A stretch of 64,000 nt of DNA from Batillaria attramentaria (Eukaryota; Mollusca; Gastropoda; Batillariidae), in contig JACVVK020000005.1 of NCBI GenBank assembly GCA_018292915.2, positions 4,822,001-4,886,000 on the forward strand. The letters run 5' to 3'. A program made the position numbers and the translations under genes. Each line of letters begins with the position of its first letter. Position 1 is the stretch's first letter. The notes under the pieces are model-generated. The model did no database searches and was not told where the DNA came from. It was given only the letters and a program-made list of their open reading frames with translations. Positions 11,871-24,446 of the stretch are shown in pieces.

Positions 11871-13621
11871 AGATGTCTTATCTTTTTCCGCTCTTCCATC
11901 ATGACTGCTTCAGAAGCTTCTCCATCAAATATGTCTCTGCTGTTTCATTACATCATAAACAGGCCTGACTGTTGCAAATGTCAATTCCTGAAGGGGGCTG
12001 CGAGTGAGTGATTTCAGCATGATTGATAAAGTGTGCAAGATGAGGAATTGTGCTCAGGAACCCCACAGCTTCTCAGTGCCATGAGGGTTGGTGTGCATGC
12101 ACCGATGCAGTATTTTAAACCTCTCTATGCTAAGGTCCCTATCTGGTGCCCACACATTCACAGCACTTGGCTGCAGAGGTCCGACTTACTAATTTTATTC
12201 TCAGTCACAATGCTAGCACTCAAAGGGAAGCAACCATCTGTTTGCTAATGGGAAAAACTCAGCAGAGTTACAGACGCGAACGAACGGGTGTGTATACAAC
12301 CTATTTGTACAGGACAATTTGGCTTAGAAAGTCCACAATGCTGTCATGCATACTGATCAGAAAGAAACCCTATTGCCACACATACAGATACTAAACAAAG
12401 CACTTCACAAGGCATCAGATCCAATAGATACACAACTTTCGGAAAAACAACACCGATTCCCATGCACAGGCACACACACAAAATGGAATAAGATTACTGA
12501 CAATGCATTATACACAGCTGCCTTTGAGCGTCATGAGAAAAGTAAACGATTAAAAGGCGTACACACAATGTACTCGAGCATACAGAGAAAACGTACTTCA
12601 CATTTGTAATACAGCATTTTATCCAGCGGGAACTTCTGGGAGTCTTCACACTGTTAAAAATTAGTCCAGTAAAGCGAAAAGATGGAAAACAAATGTGGAT
12701 GAACAAAAATCTCATCTTTGGGGCTACAGTGTGGCCAGCACTTTCTGAAACCAGGTAGAGCGTTTTGCAACAGTTTTTGCAATTCTACATCACACATCTT
12801 ACGACAAAACAACTTGAAAATAAAACTGATCAGTCTGTTACATGATTATCTTATACTTCTGGGAAAAATCCTTCGTAAGGAGAAATCAAACTGGTCTCAG
12901 AATTTATCCAATCATAATTTACCCTATAACTTTAACACGCAAGGCGACACATGCAACAATAATTTAATATATATGAAAATGATACACAATAAAAATTTAG
13001 GTGCTTGACATCTTGACATACAAAATATTACAGAAATACTGTACCTCCACTCCAACTGAATCGGCCTGCAATCATCAATGCAGATGCACAACTTTTCCCA
13101 AATCTGTACTCTAAATTCCCATCTATCTACTCGTCACACCTTTGTACTGTCAACATCTCTGATGATGGAAGTCAATCCGAAACGTATTATACCTTGCGGA
13201 AGTATAGTTTGACACAATGATACGCCCTCTGGTCACTTGAAAACCATACCTCAGTACAGTTTTAGCCAATGAATTGGCAAGGAAGTACTGTTCTACCACC
13301 TTCACTTGCACGACATGATATGGTGAACATGCTGTACCGCTTGTCAAGTGGGCTCCATCTGGAATCGTTCAGTTTCACATCTTGAACATAAAGTTCACCA
13401 CACCTGAAGTTTGTCTGACCTACTGTACACTACCTTTGCTGCCCTGCAAGGAAGTGTCTGGCTCACCAGTATAACTTGTCAGTTGTAAGAATATGCAGCA
13501 TAGAGATCATGTTCTCCAACGCAGTGCTTGTAAAACCCCAACCACTCCAGGAATATAAATTACAATGTCATGACGACAAGTACACAACCCCTCCTGACTA
13601 GCGCTAGCAGCCGGCAAGATG

Positions 13622-16600
13622 TCATTCTTTGCCGTCCTTGGCAGGTGCTGGGGTCACTGCAGTCTTGGTGTTATTTTGAGTTGCCGATGGCGAAGCGGAG
13701 GGCCGTATGAGGGGTGGGGGTTGTTGCAGTATGGTCTTCTGTGGAGGCAGGAGCCTGCACGGTGGAACACACAATGGGAGTTACTAAACAGGAAGCCTGT
13801 GGAACAATACTGGAAGAGTGGAACTGTGTACGATTACTGAAGACGGAGAAACGAACGTCTGAATGAACAAATGACCGAACAATCACAAAGTCATGAGAAC
13901 AAATCCTGTGGTGAAAGATAAGCCAGTCTGCCCTAATTTTGAAGTAACTGACTAAGATATTAGGATCAAAATATGTCTCACAAACTACAGACGTTTTTGC
14001 TGTGGTTCCTTCTACATCAACCACTAATATGTCCAAGACAGGTGAAATTACAAAAGTTGTAATGTTTTGCATCCGCATACCTGCTTGCTGATGGTGACCC
14101 TCCTTGCCGAGCTGTTGCTGCAGTGGGTGGCTGTTTCAACAAGGGTGGGGGCGCAGAGACGGCACATCCTACAGCATTTCCAGCTACTGTACCATTGGTC
14201 TGAGGAGCTGGTGGTGAAACTGGAGCAGCTTTACTGTCTCCATTCTCTGGTTTGTCCACGTCCATCTGTAAACATCGAACACCATTAAAATCTGCGTTTC
14301 ACATGTTGCCAGAACAAACCTGTCGACGGAGACTCATAAACAGGTCACATGGGCTGAATCAGTAAAGAGCTAAGGAAACACTTCACATACAAGAAGGCAC
14401 TATCTTTACGCAATTTCATACTTTTATCTCTTTGCTGGCAGCATCCGAGTTGTTGTTGTCTGTTGTCATAGCAGTATCCTCCTCCAGGGAGAGTTGTGTT
14501 CCATGTTCTGCCTCGTACTCTGCCAACACTTCATCCAGGTTGTAGCGTCGTCGGAAGTTGATAAAGAAACTGCGCACGTGCGCTTCCAGCTTGTTGCCAA
14601 TAACCTCTGCTATGGCCTGGAAATCTTTGCCGTATTTGCGCACACCTGTCGGGAGACCGAATACCATGAATATCACAGACACTGTGTATCTGTAACTAAG
14701 AGACTACCCCTGTTTACCTACTTTACATCCTTGATGACATTTTCCATCAACATGTCCATCACCCCCAATTCTGTGAGTCCCACATTGCTGTTTCTGGAGG
14801 GTTGAACTGTGAGTCTACAGTTTACATAACGTCTTACCTTGAACAGCCAATAAAAGCTCCTCGTTTGTCCAGCGAGAGTTGATCCTCTGGGGTGGCTGCA
14901 ACCGACAAATAGACTGAGCACACAAGGTTTAGAACCTCTTCCTTCAGGTCTACTTATTTTATATCATTACCAAATTGCGACTGCCCCACATTCAAAGAAC
15001 AAGCTTTCGCCCCTTGTACGTGTCCTACTGTGAAAGCAAGCTTCCCTCGTCAATACGGAAAGCCCTTTCCAAATAAGAACTTTCTTTACATTTTGAACCT
15101 GCATATATGCATGCAGGGCTGTGCCACAGTGGACAATATTCTGACAAATGTCCTATACTTTTATGGTCAGCCAAGACATTTTGTCCTGTCATAATATATT
15201 AATCCCAAGGGATATGAAGCCCTAGGCATGTACTGTCATGTACAAAATTATACACACCTCTGGAGGTTTGAAATCATCCACACCGTTTGCCATTTTGTGC
15301 TTCTGCAGACTGAGCAGCTGTTTGTTGTTTTGCACCTATGAAGAACGATAAGCAAAGGCTGTTGAACATTCACGTCTTGACAAAAAATTAAGTATCCTCC
15401 CTGCTGCAGTACCGGTAAATTGATAAAACAAGGCTCTACAAGCCATCACTTTCAGTGAGATGGTGGATGACTAGACCAGAGAAAATTAAGTTAACATTGC
15501 ATATCGGACAATGGTGCAAGGTAGATTGCTATCAAGCTGCGATCTGTAATTTAAATCCTGTTCGCAAATGAAAAAGAAAACACCAAACCAAAACAGACAA
15601 CAACAACAACAAAATGCGACCTGAAGGCTTGACATCTACTGCACACTAGAAGTCCTACTCTGCACCCTGTCCCAGAAAAGCCGATAAATTGGAGACATCA
15701 TTCCCAAAGCCGTACACCATACCTGTCGCTTGAGGGACACGATCTCACTGTCCAGCTGCTTGAGGACGGCCTCAGCCTGGCCCGGCGGTCCAGACACCAT
15801 GGACATCAGATCCTCGGAGTGTAAGTACATGCCCTTCGGTGGTTTACGCTTGTGTTTGATGGGGTTGTGGCGGCCTGCTTGCTGAGACTCGTGACGCTTT
15901 GGGCCTGCTGATCGCATTACCCCTGTTCGCCTGTGGGTCAAAAAAAGCAGACAGAATGAGATATAGTACAATACAGTGGGAGAGAGGAACAGAGTGGGAT
16001 GTACAGTGGGAGACAGAGATCTTTTAATTTAACGTGTACGTGAATGAGCAAATGAATGGTAGTGGATAGAAAGCTAATGGCAAACTAACTTGACATCAAT
16101 TTATCAAGCTCTTGTGTGTGTGTGTGCATAATCAGAATAAACAGATTTATGCATTTCACAAAACAGAAGACATCTATGCTCTGCCTGCCTTTTAAAAATC
16201 ATAAGAATTACCACTACCAGTCAACTGGTTTAATCGTATGAACACAAGTACCTGGGTGCTCCACCAAAACTAACCACAGGTACAAACAGAAAAAGATTTA
16301 AAAGAAAGAAGAGAAAGTCAGGCTCAGCAGTGCATGACACTTTCGTTCACTCACCTCCAATACTGGTAACAGCTGCTGCATAACGAGCCCTTGGCAGTAA
16401 CATGAAGCTGAGTGGTACTCAGTCCGCAGTTCACACACTGGTTCTTCTCCTTCTGGGGGCGGGGGGGAAAGAGAGCACAGGTTTATCATTATGAGCATCC
16501 ACATAATTATATACAACCTGTTTCTCCTGGATCAATGTGCCTACAGGATGTACTGCAATAATTTGTATCCATTCATAAAACAATGTGGCAACGGATTGAA

Positions 16601-19600
16601 TCACCTTATTACAATACAAACACAAGCATCATCATAATAATAATGAATAAAAGCTCCGTAAAAATTACTCACCTCTTTAGTTTCTGCATCCTCATCTGAG
16701 TTGGTGCTTCCTACTTCAGAACCCTCTTCACTGTAATTCGCGTAAACAAAATTGGTCAGATGAAGTACGCAAGATTCCTAAAATGTCAGGCATTCTGCAT
16801 TGAAAATAAACGCACCAGTAAACATCAGCCTTCCAAAGGGGATTACAATTTTACACATTGTATGCACTTGTTAAACACCGCACACATCTTAATCATACCT
16901 GTCTGCATCACGTTGACTAGCTCGTCGTTTGGCATGACGATCCATGAGGCTGGTGCGTGAGCGCGTCTTCTTCCACGAGTAGAAGTATTTGACAAGACTT
17001 GATATTGACTTGTCTGGCAGCTGTAACCAAAATAAAATACACAAGACAATGCAACCATTACTTTCCATACTGTGGAAGTTTGGAAACACTCTAAAGTGGC
17101 ATAGTTCCACTTCATGCAATACTAACATCTTGGAAGACACCAAAAAAAGCTTGTCTTATCATCCATAAAGTTGAAGGTAACAAAAATAAAAGCACTATAT
17201 TCTATATTTGGAGTGATGCTGATTGATGATCTATTGATTTAGATCGATGCAAAGTTATGCAGGGGGAGCGAACAGACAACTCAGTGCTGCCATCAAAATA
17301 GGTGGTTACTTCCCTTCATTTAGCTGGTCAACTGCACCGAACTGACCACACCAAACTGACCAAGTTAAAAACTTTAATAAAACCTCAAAGAAAAAAGAAC
17401 ATACCTGCTCGCTGAATCTCAAATTTTTCCAGTAATCTTTCACAGACTGAGCAGCATCGACTCAGTACTCACCATCTGGCGAATGCGGTGGAAGGACTTT
17501 CCATGGAAGCTGAAGGCCTGCTCAAATAGCACCTTGTCCTCCACGGTCCACTCATCTGGGAAAGGCGTGAAGTTGGCCAGATCAGCCAGGGCCCTCTCAA
17601 TGTTGTGTTTGTGCCAGAACAGCATGCCCAGAGCCTTGATGACATGTACAGATGTTTTCTTGTTAAACACTCCAGCATAAAAAAAAAATGTTCAACAAAA
17701 GCTTTTCATTTTCATTTTCATTTCCATTTCATTTTCACCACCTTAAATGAACTTAAAAGAAAGAGAAGCTTACAGTGTGAATGATCAACTCACCTGTTCT
17801 GTATTGTATCCATGTTTTTCTTTGGCAATATGAATGTATTCATCAACTGCAAAAGAGAAGGTAATATTAAATATTTTAAAGATTCTGGACCATGGACCCA
17901 GAGACCTGGGTTCGGATCCCAGTGGGATTTTTCCTATCTAGGTCAGCTCCACCCAAAGTGGGTGTGCTATGGGCACAGTGGGGAGGCTGAAACTCATCCA
18001 CTTCATGGGTGCGACTTTGAGGGTGCTTCCCTTGCTATGGCACATCTCATGATTACACGACCAGCATCGGTATGATAAGAAGTGTGGATTGTGGCCCTGT
18101 CATGAATGCAGACTCAAACCACATGGACCTCCACAGCATCTTCATACCATCATCCACATGCATAATACAAAATTGCCCCAGATTCTGAGCCCGCTGTGGA
18201 TTCCACCCATGACCTGGAAGGAATACCACTGCAGCTGGCAAAGAACTGGGTCAGAACTTAGAAAAAAATTAAACAACCATGTTCTTCATGCATAAATTTA
18301 TTTTTTAGGTACAACATGGGTGTGTCACTTTGTATTTTGTAATGAAAGCTAGTGGATTCGCCACTTTAAAAATTCACAGCAGAAAATGATGACAATGCCA
18401 TTTTATGATTTAATTGCAGTCTATTCCATCAGATGGAGATACTTCTTGTTATTAACTTGCCTACAGGGTGCAAAAATACAAACACTAAACATAGCTTGTG
18501 TCTATGCAGTTACTGATTGTTTGTTTTTTACCTTTTGCATCTGAGATTTCAGAGTTGGGTGCCCACACTAGCATCGCATCTGCTTTGCTGTCAAACTTCT
18601 GGTCTACACACAAATAAGAAACAAACAGGTTTTTCTCATACCAACAGAAAACTTTCAACACTATTGCATAGAGAAAGTGTGCACTGTTTTATTTTTCCAA
18701 CTGCAAAACTAGAATTTCCTGATTTTTCAATCTTTTCAGTTACTTAGACAGCATAGACATTTCAGTGCCATTCTGTCAAATGTGACAGCATTGGAGGCAG
18801 GGTGGGGGTGGGGTACACCTTGTTAACTTTAAAGGCCGCGGGTATTTATGACTGTTTTCCAGTAAAATCATAATATGATAGGGGGCCCCTGCTGGCCAGT
18901 TTCTCAGGCCTACTGCATACTGAATATGTGCAGCACACAAATCTTTCCAAACTGCCTGCGCCCTTTATTGCCTTTAAAGTTTAAAGGAGAGTTAGACATT
19001 TTTATTATTTCCTTTACTAGGACTGGTAAGACATAGAGAAGTATTGATGATCTACAGAAGAGGAACAAATTCGAAAAAAAAGAAATCTACTCCTAACCAA
19101 GAAATACACAAAAACACTTTTAACACACAATGCATCTAACATTTAAAAAAAAAAAAATCATTATGTACGGGTGTTCACACACACATTTTATAAATTATAC
19201 GATACGTTTATGCCACCCTTCAAATTATCTAAACTCCTCTCATGCATTCATTGCAATACGCACAGTCATAGTTTCCTTTTTCCTGCCCCCCACTCCCAAG
19301 TCATTTCTTCAACCCCCTACCCCCCTTCCACTTCCATTAAGTTCCAACAACACAAGAGCAAAGGGGAGGTAACCTACTTGGGTCACACGCAGGTATATCG
19401 GCTTGATATTCTTCTCCGATCCTCATCCCATTGTCTGCAAACACAGGACATACTTTGTTACAAATCAATTGTTTTATACGTTTTTTTTTTTTTTGCTTTT
19501 TTTCTCGTGACAAAACATGTCTCTGTGTAAAATGCACGACAACATTGTTCATGCAACTGAGAAAAGTATGGTATCATAATCTGCCTACCTTGGTCCGAGT

Positions 19601-19691
19601 CCTCTCCACTGCTGTCGTCAGAATGAGGGCTTCCACCCCTCGACCGGCGTCCGTTGCGGAATTCTTCGGTAGTTTTGTCGGCCATGACCAT
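13622..19691 (-). CDS. RCOR: REST corepressor (CoREST), ELM2-SANT-GATA-like finger-SANT
   Basis: Complete gene; exons in transcript order are 19691-19589, 19434-19378, 18603-18532, 17846-17794, 17634-17473, 17020-16899, 16730-16673, 16452-16355, 15930-15723, 15335-15258, 14895-14838, 14645-14422, 14265-14081 and 13754-13622. They sum to 1611 nt in one frame (536 aa). ELM2 spans about 36-118 ([32 protein letters not shown]). SANT1 spans about 118-168 ([19 protein letters not shown]). A Cys4 finger uses Cys215, 218, 234 and 237. The LSD1-binding linker is about 262-337 ([28 protein letters not shown]) and SANT2 about 345-396 ([31 protein letters not shown]). The C-terminus is Pro/Ala/Gln-rich. 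In the family it bridges the histone demethylase LSD1 and HDAC1/2 on chromatin in the nucleus. Start: a second in-frame ATG lies two codons later (MVMADK) and either could be used. Confidence 0.96.
16355..16452 (-). other. RCOR: CoREST exon encoding a GATA-like Cys4 zinc finger
   Basis: The 98-nt exon reads [20 protein letters not shown].. then [10 protein letters not shown], continuing RTGVMRS in the next exon. The spacing is C-x2-C-x15-C-x2-C, with the LCxxCxxYWR signature seen in GATA fingers of MTA and RERE proteins, which also follow ELM2-SANT. The exon is flanked by a clean CCCCCAG acceptor and GTGAGT donor and joins in phase on both sides. As I recall them, vertebrate RCOR1-3 lack this finger. 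It may mediate DNA or protein contacts; that is inference. Confidence 0.85.
17880..18260. mobile_element. SINE-like interspersed element in CoREST intron
   Basis: A tRNA box-B-like stretch (GGGTTCGGATCCC, about 17908-17921) is followed by about 300 bp of GC-richer sequence with dispersed-repeat character. It differs from the flanking AT-rich intron. No clear box A or target duplication was found, so the class is tentative. Confidence 0.4.
18823..18984. mobile_element. Short inverted-repeat element (MITE-like) in CoREST intron
   Basis: The left end TTAACTTTAAAGGC (18823) is mirrored by the right end GCCTTTAAAGTTTAA (ending 18984), giving a terminal inverted repeat of about 13 bp with one inserted base. 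The inside is 130 bp of non-coding sequence. TTAA at both ends resembles the other TTAA-bordered elements in this window. Confidence 0.6.
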
Positions 19692-21200
19692 ATCTTTCCC
19701 CTACGTGCTTTTTCTGGCCAGAAAATACTTTTTTCGGTCAAAAAACTGCTCTCAGCGGCGGAGCGCAACTGTCGCCGTAGAATGCCCAAACCACAGCACG
19801 CACACATGTGAACCTTCCGCTGATACAAATAAGTTCTTTGTTCTGCTGCTGTAAAGGCATGTTAGAAACTTTTCACCCAAAAAAACGACCCTCCTCGACG
19901 CATTTGACCGTAGTTAAGAGCACTTCGGGTCAAATACCTCAGAATGGTTGGTTTTGTGAAAAGCCTCCTTCCCATTTATTCATACGCGTAACTGACTTGC
20001 ACTAATTTTGCAAACCGCGACAATGTGCACAGTGCCATTTTGCTCATAAGGCAAATTATCTACCTTCTAAGTGCTAATCACCATCGCCTTCGTGATCATG
20101 ACAGTTAAGACCACAAAATGAAGGATATCGAATCGTTCAGTTCTGATCCTTTTCCCATTCCGCCACATTTTTTTCCCACTGCTCAATTGCCAGTCTCTGT
20201 CACAAGGGAATGTGGGAGTTAATGTATTATGCCTTGAATTTAAACAAACTCCTGTTTGTTGGACAATGGCTTATGATGGATACACTGCCAATTTCGCTCG
20301 TCCGGTGATTAAAATGGGCAGTTCTTTTATATCTCGGTCGTATTTCTCGGACATGCAAATGCCTTTGTCACACGTCTGAGCCATTGCGACAACCCTCAAA
20401 TATTGGAAGTGCCAGGTTACCATACCATGGATTCTACGATATGGGTGATTTTCTGGCAAAACACGACCAACAAGTACGCTTTTGCCGACTACAATCGAAA
20501 AGACAAGGCGTTGTCGACAAGGTCGGCCATCAATTTGAAGATCTCTCGGTTTGCTGCCGATATTTGGTGTGTAGCTTTCAGAATCCGCATAGACGTATGG
20601 GCTCTGTAAAGGTTTTGTGACGTTAAATATACATCAAATTTTACTTGGTAACTGATAAGTTCGTCGTACCAGCATTAAATGAGTTTAAGAATATACCCTT
20701 TTTGGTGTTTGTTATAGTAATCTGCGTCCACAGTCACCCATATCTGAGGCAGATTGATCTAGCACCCTAAAAAATATCAGACCCTGAATCCCGTACAGAA
20801 CCTCACTATTCGAAATGCCGTGTGCTGCCGAGAAATGACACGAGCTACGTCGACTTCACTGTGTCGATGTTGAGATCAACAAAATAAGAGATAGCCTCCT
20901 ATTACTGTGCAAACTCTTATTGCTGAAGCAGTGAACAAATGTAGACATTCGCACGTGGAAAAGGAAGGCGAACTAGTCGCTGAAATAGGCGCTGCGAACG
21001 GTAAAATCGACCAAACCATTCTCCACCGCAAAAGGGCATCATCTCGTTCGCCTCAAATCTGCGGTGGAGTTAGGTGGTGGGTGCTTTGTTCCGGCTCCGC
21101 GGCGAAACATGAAGTGTGAATAATTATTCAATACTCAGCGGCATGCGAAGTGTGAATGATTATTCAATACTCTTGTTAGACATGCAATATAAGATGACAT
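19692..21200. other. Intergenic: CoREST upstream region
   Basis: The region upstream of the CoREST start (minus strand) presumably contains its promoter and 5' UTR. I see no TATA box in a convincing position and no coding exon on either strand. An octamer-like ATGCAAAT occurs at about 20354, with no context to support a function. Confidence 0.5.
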
Positions 21201-22139
21201 ATAGACTTTACGTTTGCATTGGCGGCAGACCGCCGCTAGGCGTCCGAGTCAGTCACTGAGCCGGTGTAGCTGGGTCACATAAATTACAACATAATTGACG
21301 CTGATGATCACTGGAGGAACTCAACTGAGCCAGTAAGACCGTTGACTGAGACTGATCCAGCAGTGCCCGGAAGACGTATCTCATTTTTCAAGGTCCGTCA
21401 TCCTGGCCCATCTTCAGTTCTACTATTCTCAGTATCAGCCGGTGCTCACTGACGAGTCACTCGGGGCCCAAGGATAAAACCTGAAATGCTGGAGGAAAAC
21501 TAGTGAGAGCATTCCGCCGGCACTGAGAACCGGACTAAGTGGCAAACTGAACTGGCCAGGACTGAGTGCGCGCCTGAAAAGCCTGAGCAGACACATCATA
21601 GTTATGCGAGGGGTGTCAGTCCGGCTGAGGCATGCTCGCCGGGAATCTCTTCAGTTTAAAAATTAGACTAAATTCTGTGCAATTTTTGTACAGTTTTAAG
21701 CCGTGTTTAAGACTCGGAGGAGGAAACACTTTTTCAGGAGGAACATTTTTAGAATCACTGAGTTACTGACACTAAACCTGTGCAGTTTCAGTGGCCCACC
21801 GGCGGTCAGTGCAACATGATTTGGTATGATCAGATTTTAAGTGCTGCCGGAGGAGGAAACACACTAACACACTTTTCAAGTTCAGGGGGTGGGGGGAATG
21901 TTTAGCCAAAGGTGGAAGATTTTAAACCCTCGGTGATCAGTCATTCCGTCCAAGCCCTTTCAGTCTCGGTGAGGCGGTAGTACCGGCTAGAGCTACTGAA
22001 CTGATCGGCGGCATCCGGCCGGACTGACTGACAACTGAGTAGGCCGCCGCCCAGGCTGAGTGGACCGTGACAACTGATTTGAATTTCGCCGGCTCGCACA
22101 GCCTGCAGTGTATTGCACATTCAAAGCTCGACTTATCAG

Positions 22140-22168
22140 CAAAGACCGTAGATAATCTACGGTCTTTG
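22140..22168. repeat. Perfect 29-nt palindrome
   Basis: CAAAGACCGTAGAT is followed by one A and then its exact reverse complement (14-bp arms). The arms are too short for a transposon. It could form a hairpin in either strand and lies inside the ACTGA-rich domain. Confidence 0.85.
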
Positions 22169-22987
22169 ATTAAAGTAGACTGTTCTGAGTGTACAAGCGC
22201 AACTCATTCCAAACGTGTTGCAGTGGCTTCTCAGTGCCACGTTGACTCTGCGGCGGCCGCCCCGGCCACTGCCAGCCTGTCCCGAAGCTGGACCGCCGCC
22301 GGCCGGACGACGATGACTGACACTGAGCGTTTCAAAACTGATTCAGTCTGGCAGTTTAACGGCTGACACCGGCGTTATTACTTACTGACTTGCTACTTAA
22401 CTTTCGTCTCCAAACTAGTACAAATACAACACCGTGACTGCACCTACACTGAGTATCTTTCTAGCAGTTGTAACCCGAACCTGTTCAAACATGCAACACT
22501 CAATGATCATCATTGCGGCTGCAGCGACTGTGATTTCACTGAGTTGCAGGCTCAGTCCCGGTCCGTCACCAGTCAAAAGATAGACGACCCCTCCCCCCCC
22601 CCAAAAAAAAAATAAAAAAAAAAAAAAATTAAAAAAATAAAAATAAAAAAGGTACGCCTGGCCGTCTTCTCAATCCTGTGACAATGGCAGGTTACATTCC
22701 TTTGCCAGCCGGCGTCAATCCTTTATCGTATTCTATGTCAGTCAGTATCGACTTTCTCAGTTATGGTCTGTCCATATACATGCACATGCAGCGGCCTATA
22801 CGCGGCATTACCGAGGTCAGTCTCGGCGACGGACTGAGTCAGTTATGAAGCCGCACCGCATGGCTTTTCTTTGTCAAGGCCTTGGTTTTGTCACTGAGCC
22901 GAGCAATCGATAACACTACTCTTTTCAGTAAAATGTCGGTGGCATACGCCAAGTTGTTTTTCCTTCACTCCTTTGCATCTACGATGG

Positions 22988-23070
22988 TTAATAATAATAA
23001 TAATAATACATTCTTATATAGCGCAGTATCCCCAGGAAGTGAGCTCAACGCGCTTTACAATTTCTGACTA
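22988..23070. repeat. (TAA)n followed by dispersed 'TATATAGCGC..CGCTTTACA' repeat
   Basis: An AAT trinucleotide run leads into 'cttatatagcgcagtat' and 'caacgcgctttacaatt'. This is the kind of inverted GCGC-bearing dispersed motif that recurs in many invertebrate genomes. Only one copy was noted in this window, so the element class is open. Confidence 0.45.
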
Positions 23071-24302
23071 AAGTAATAAAATCGATAACTCATACTGTCA
23101 TCTCACACACACACCCTGCCATTCCACCAGCAACAGGGCTCAGGATGGGTCAAGATCTGTTGAGAAACTAGTTATAGGATAATCTGAACAAGGTTATGAG
23201 TTTGGTTTTAAAATCAAGTCAGTCAGAAGCATTTCGAATGGTTGCCTAGCTCTTACTTCTTACTCGTGTGACCAGGCCAATGATACAGTAACTCTTGGGC
23301 TAATGGTGCGGCCTCGACCTTTAGTCACGTGACTGGGATTAGGCTTGCAGACCCCCCCCCCCCCCCCGGCGGTTCTGACATGCATCAACTAATCAAGTTC
23401 AAGTTTGTCCCTAACTGAAGATAAACTTGAGGAAACACCAACTCAGACACGGTCAAGTTCCGAGTAAAAGACAATGACTGGTCACAAAACAGTTTCGGTC
23501 AATTTTATTTTCAATGAACCACGAAGAAAATATTTGTGAACATCAGTGTCAAAAACAAGTGTATAACAATAACACAGTAGGCTCAGTCACTGTGTCAGTC
23601 AGTTTTGACTCGGACGCCGGTTGAAGCTCGGCCGGTTTTAATTTAACTGACACAATTCATTCAAAAGCCTGCGTCGTAACTCATAACAGCTGTAACGTTA
23701 ATAAGTAACAAAGAGCAGCCAGCAATAAATGCATCGGTCTTGGCCATCAACGAAGCACTGACGGCACATGTTAAAATAAAGCCGAATAGTTAACGAACGT
23801 GTTAACAAGCAAATGATTTTTATCAACAGTTTAACAGATGTTTTCAGTAAACAGTACACATCACTAAATTTCTGTGTGGTAAAAAGAAACAAGTGCAAAC
23901 AAGAACTGAATATTACGGCGTTCGTTTTTTCACTGTATGCTGATTCAACGCGTACCCGCCGGCATTGATGAAGAAGAAGAAAAAATCTGACGGATCATGG
24001 CGTAACGGCAAATAACAGTGTAACAATATGGAATACGTTAACTTATTGATGAAGTGAAAACCGTACTTGAAACGCAAACACACGAGCTAGCGAACTGACG
24101 AGAAGTGCAGGTATGAAGGTAACTTCACCCGAACCTCAGTTTCCGACCCTCCCCCAAATACCACAACTTTCCTCTATAGGCTGGACGTGGATCCGTACAT
24201 GCTTATGTGGGAAATTCCCAGATAATTCCCGGAATTCATCAGCACAAAATCATAGTATCAAATACGACCAAAACACGAAGTTATGGCTAACTATCAGCGC
24301 CG

Positions 24303-24305
<3 letters not shown>

Positions 24306-24341
<36 letters not shown>
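24306..24341. repeat. (GT)n microsatellite
   Basis: An uninterrupted run of GT, about 18 units. It would lie within the 3' UTR of the minus-strand 267-codon frame if that gene is real. Confidence 0.95.
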
Positions 24342-24342
<1 letters not shown>

Positions 24343-24446
24343 TGTGCGCACGTGCTAGCGGGATGGACTGGGAACTGAATGCATTGACCGTGCCATCACG
24401 GACTGCAATGCCGATTGATCAGCAAGGAACGCCAAACGCGGCCCCA

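Larger units (their letters stand above)
11375..13621 (-). other. RCOR: 3' UTR of CoREST
   Basis: The non-coding region after the CoREST TGA (13622-13624, complement) runs leftwards for about 2.2 kb to an AATAAA on the minus strand (plus-strand TTTATT at 11397-11402). The predicted ends of this transcript and of beta-spectrin are only about 125 bp apart. A two-copy direct repeat of about 82 bp lies inside it (11705-11870). Confidence 0.7.
21200..24100. other. Intergenic domain strongly enriched in ACTGA/TCAGT and CCGG
   Basis: No gene was recognised. Hand-counting gives 13 ACTGA or TCAGT in 21241-21720 and 17 in 21721-22400, against about one expected per 512 bp. Both orientations occur, and CCGGC/GCCGG are also frequent. 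The enrichment thins out after 23 kb and returns at 25.9-26.5 kb. There is no fixed period, so it is not an ordinary tandem repeat. Confidence 0.7.

Noticed and set aside
13150..13240. Hammerhead-like CTGATGA..TCCGAAACG in the CoREST 3' UTR region (plus strand)
   Set aside because: Core words are intact, but stem II is only 3 bp and no proper cleavage-site strand follows stem III. It is also antisense to the transcript.
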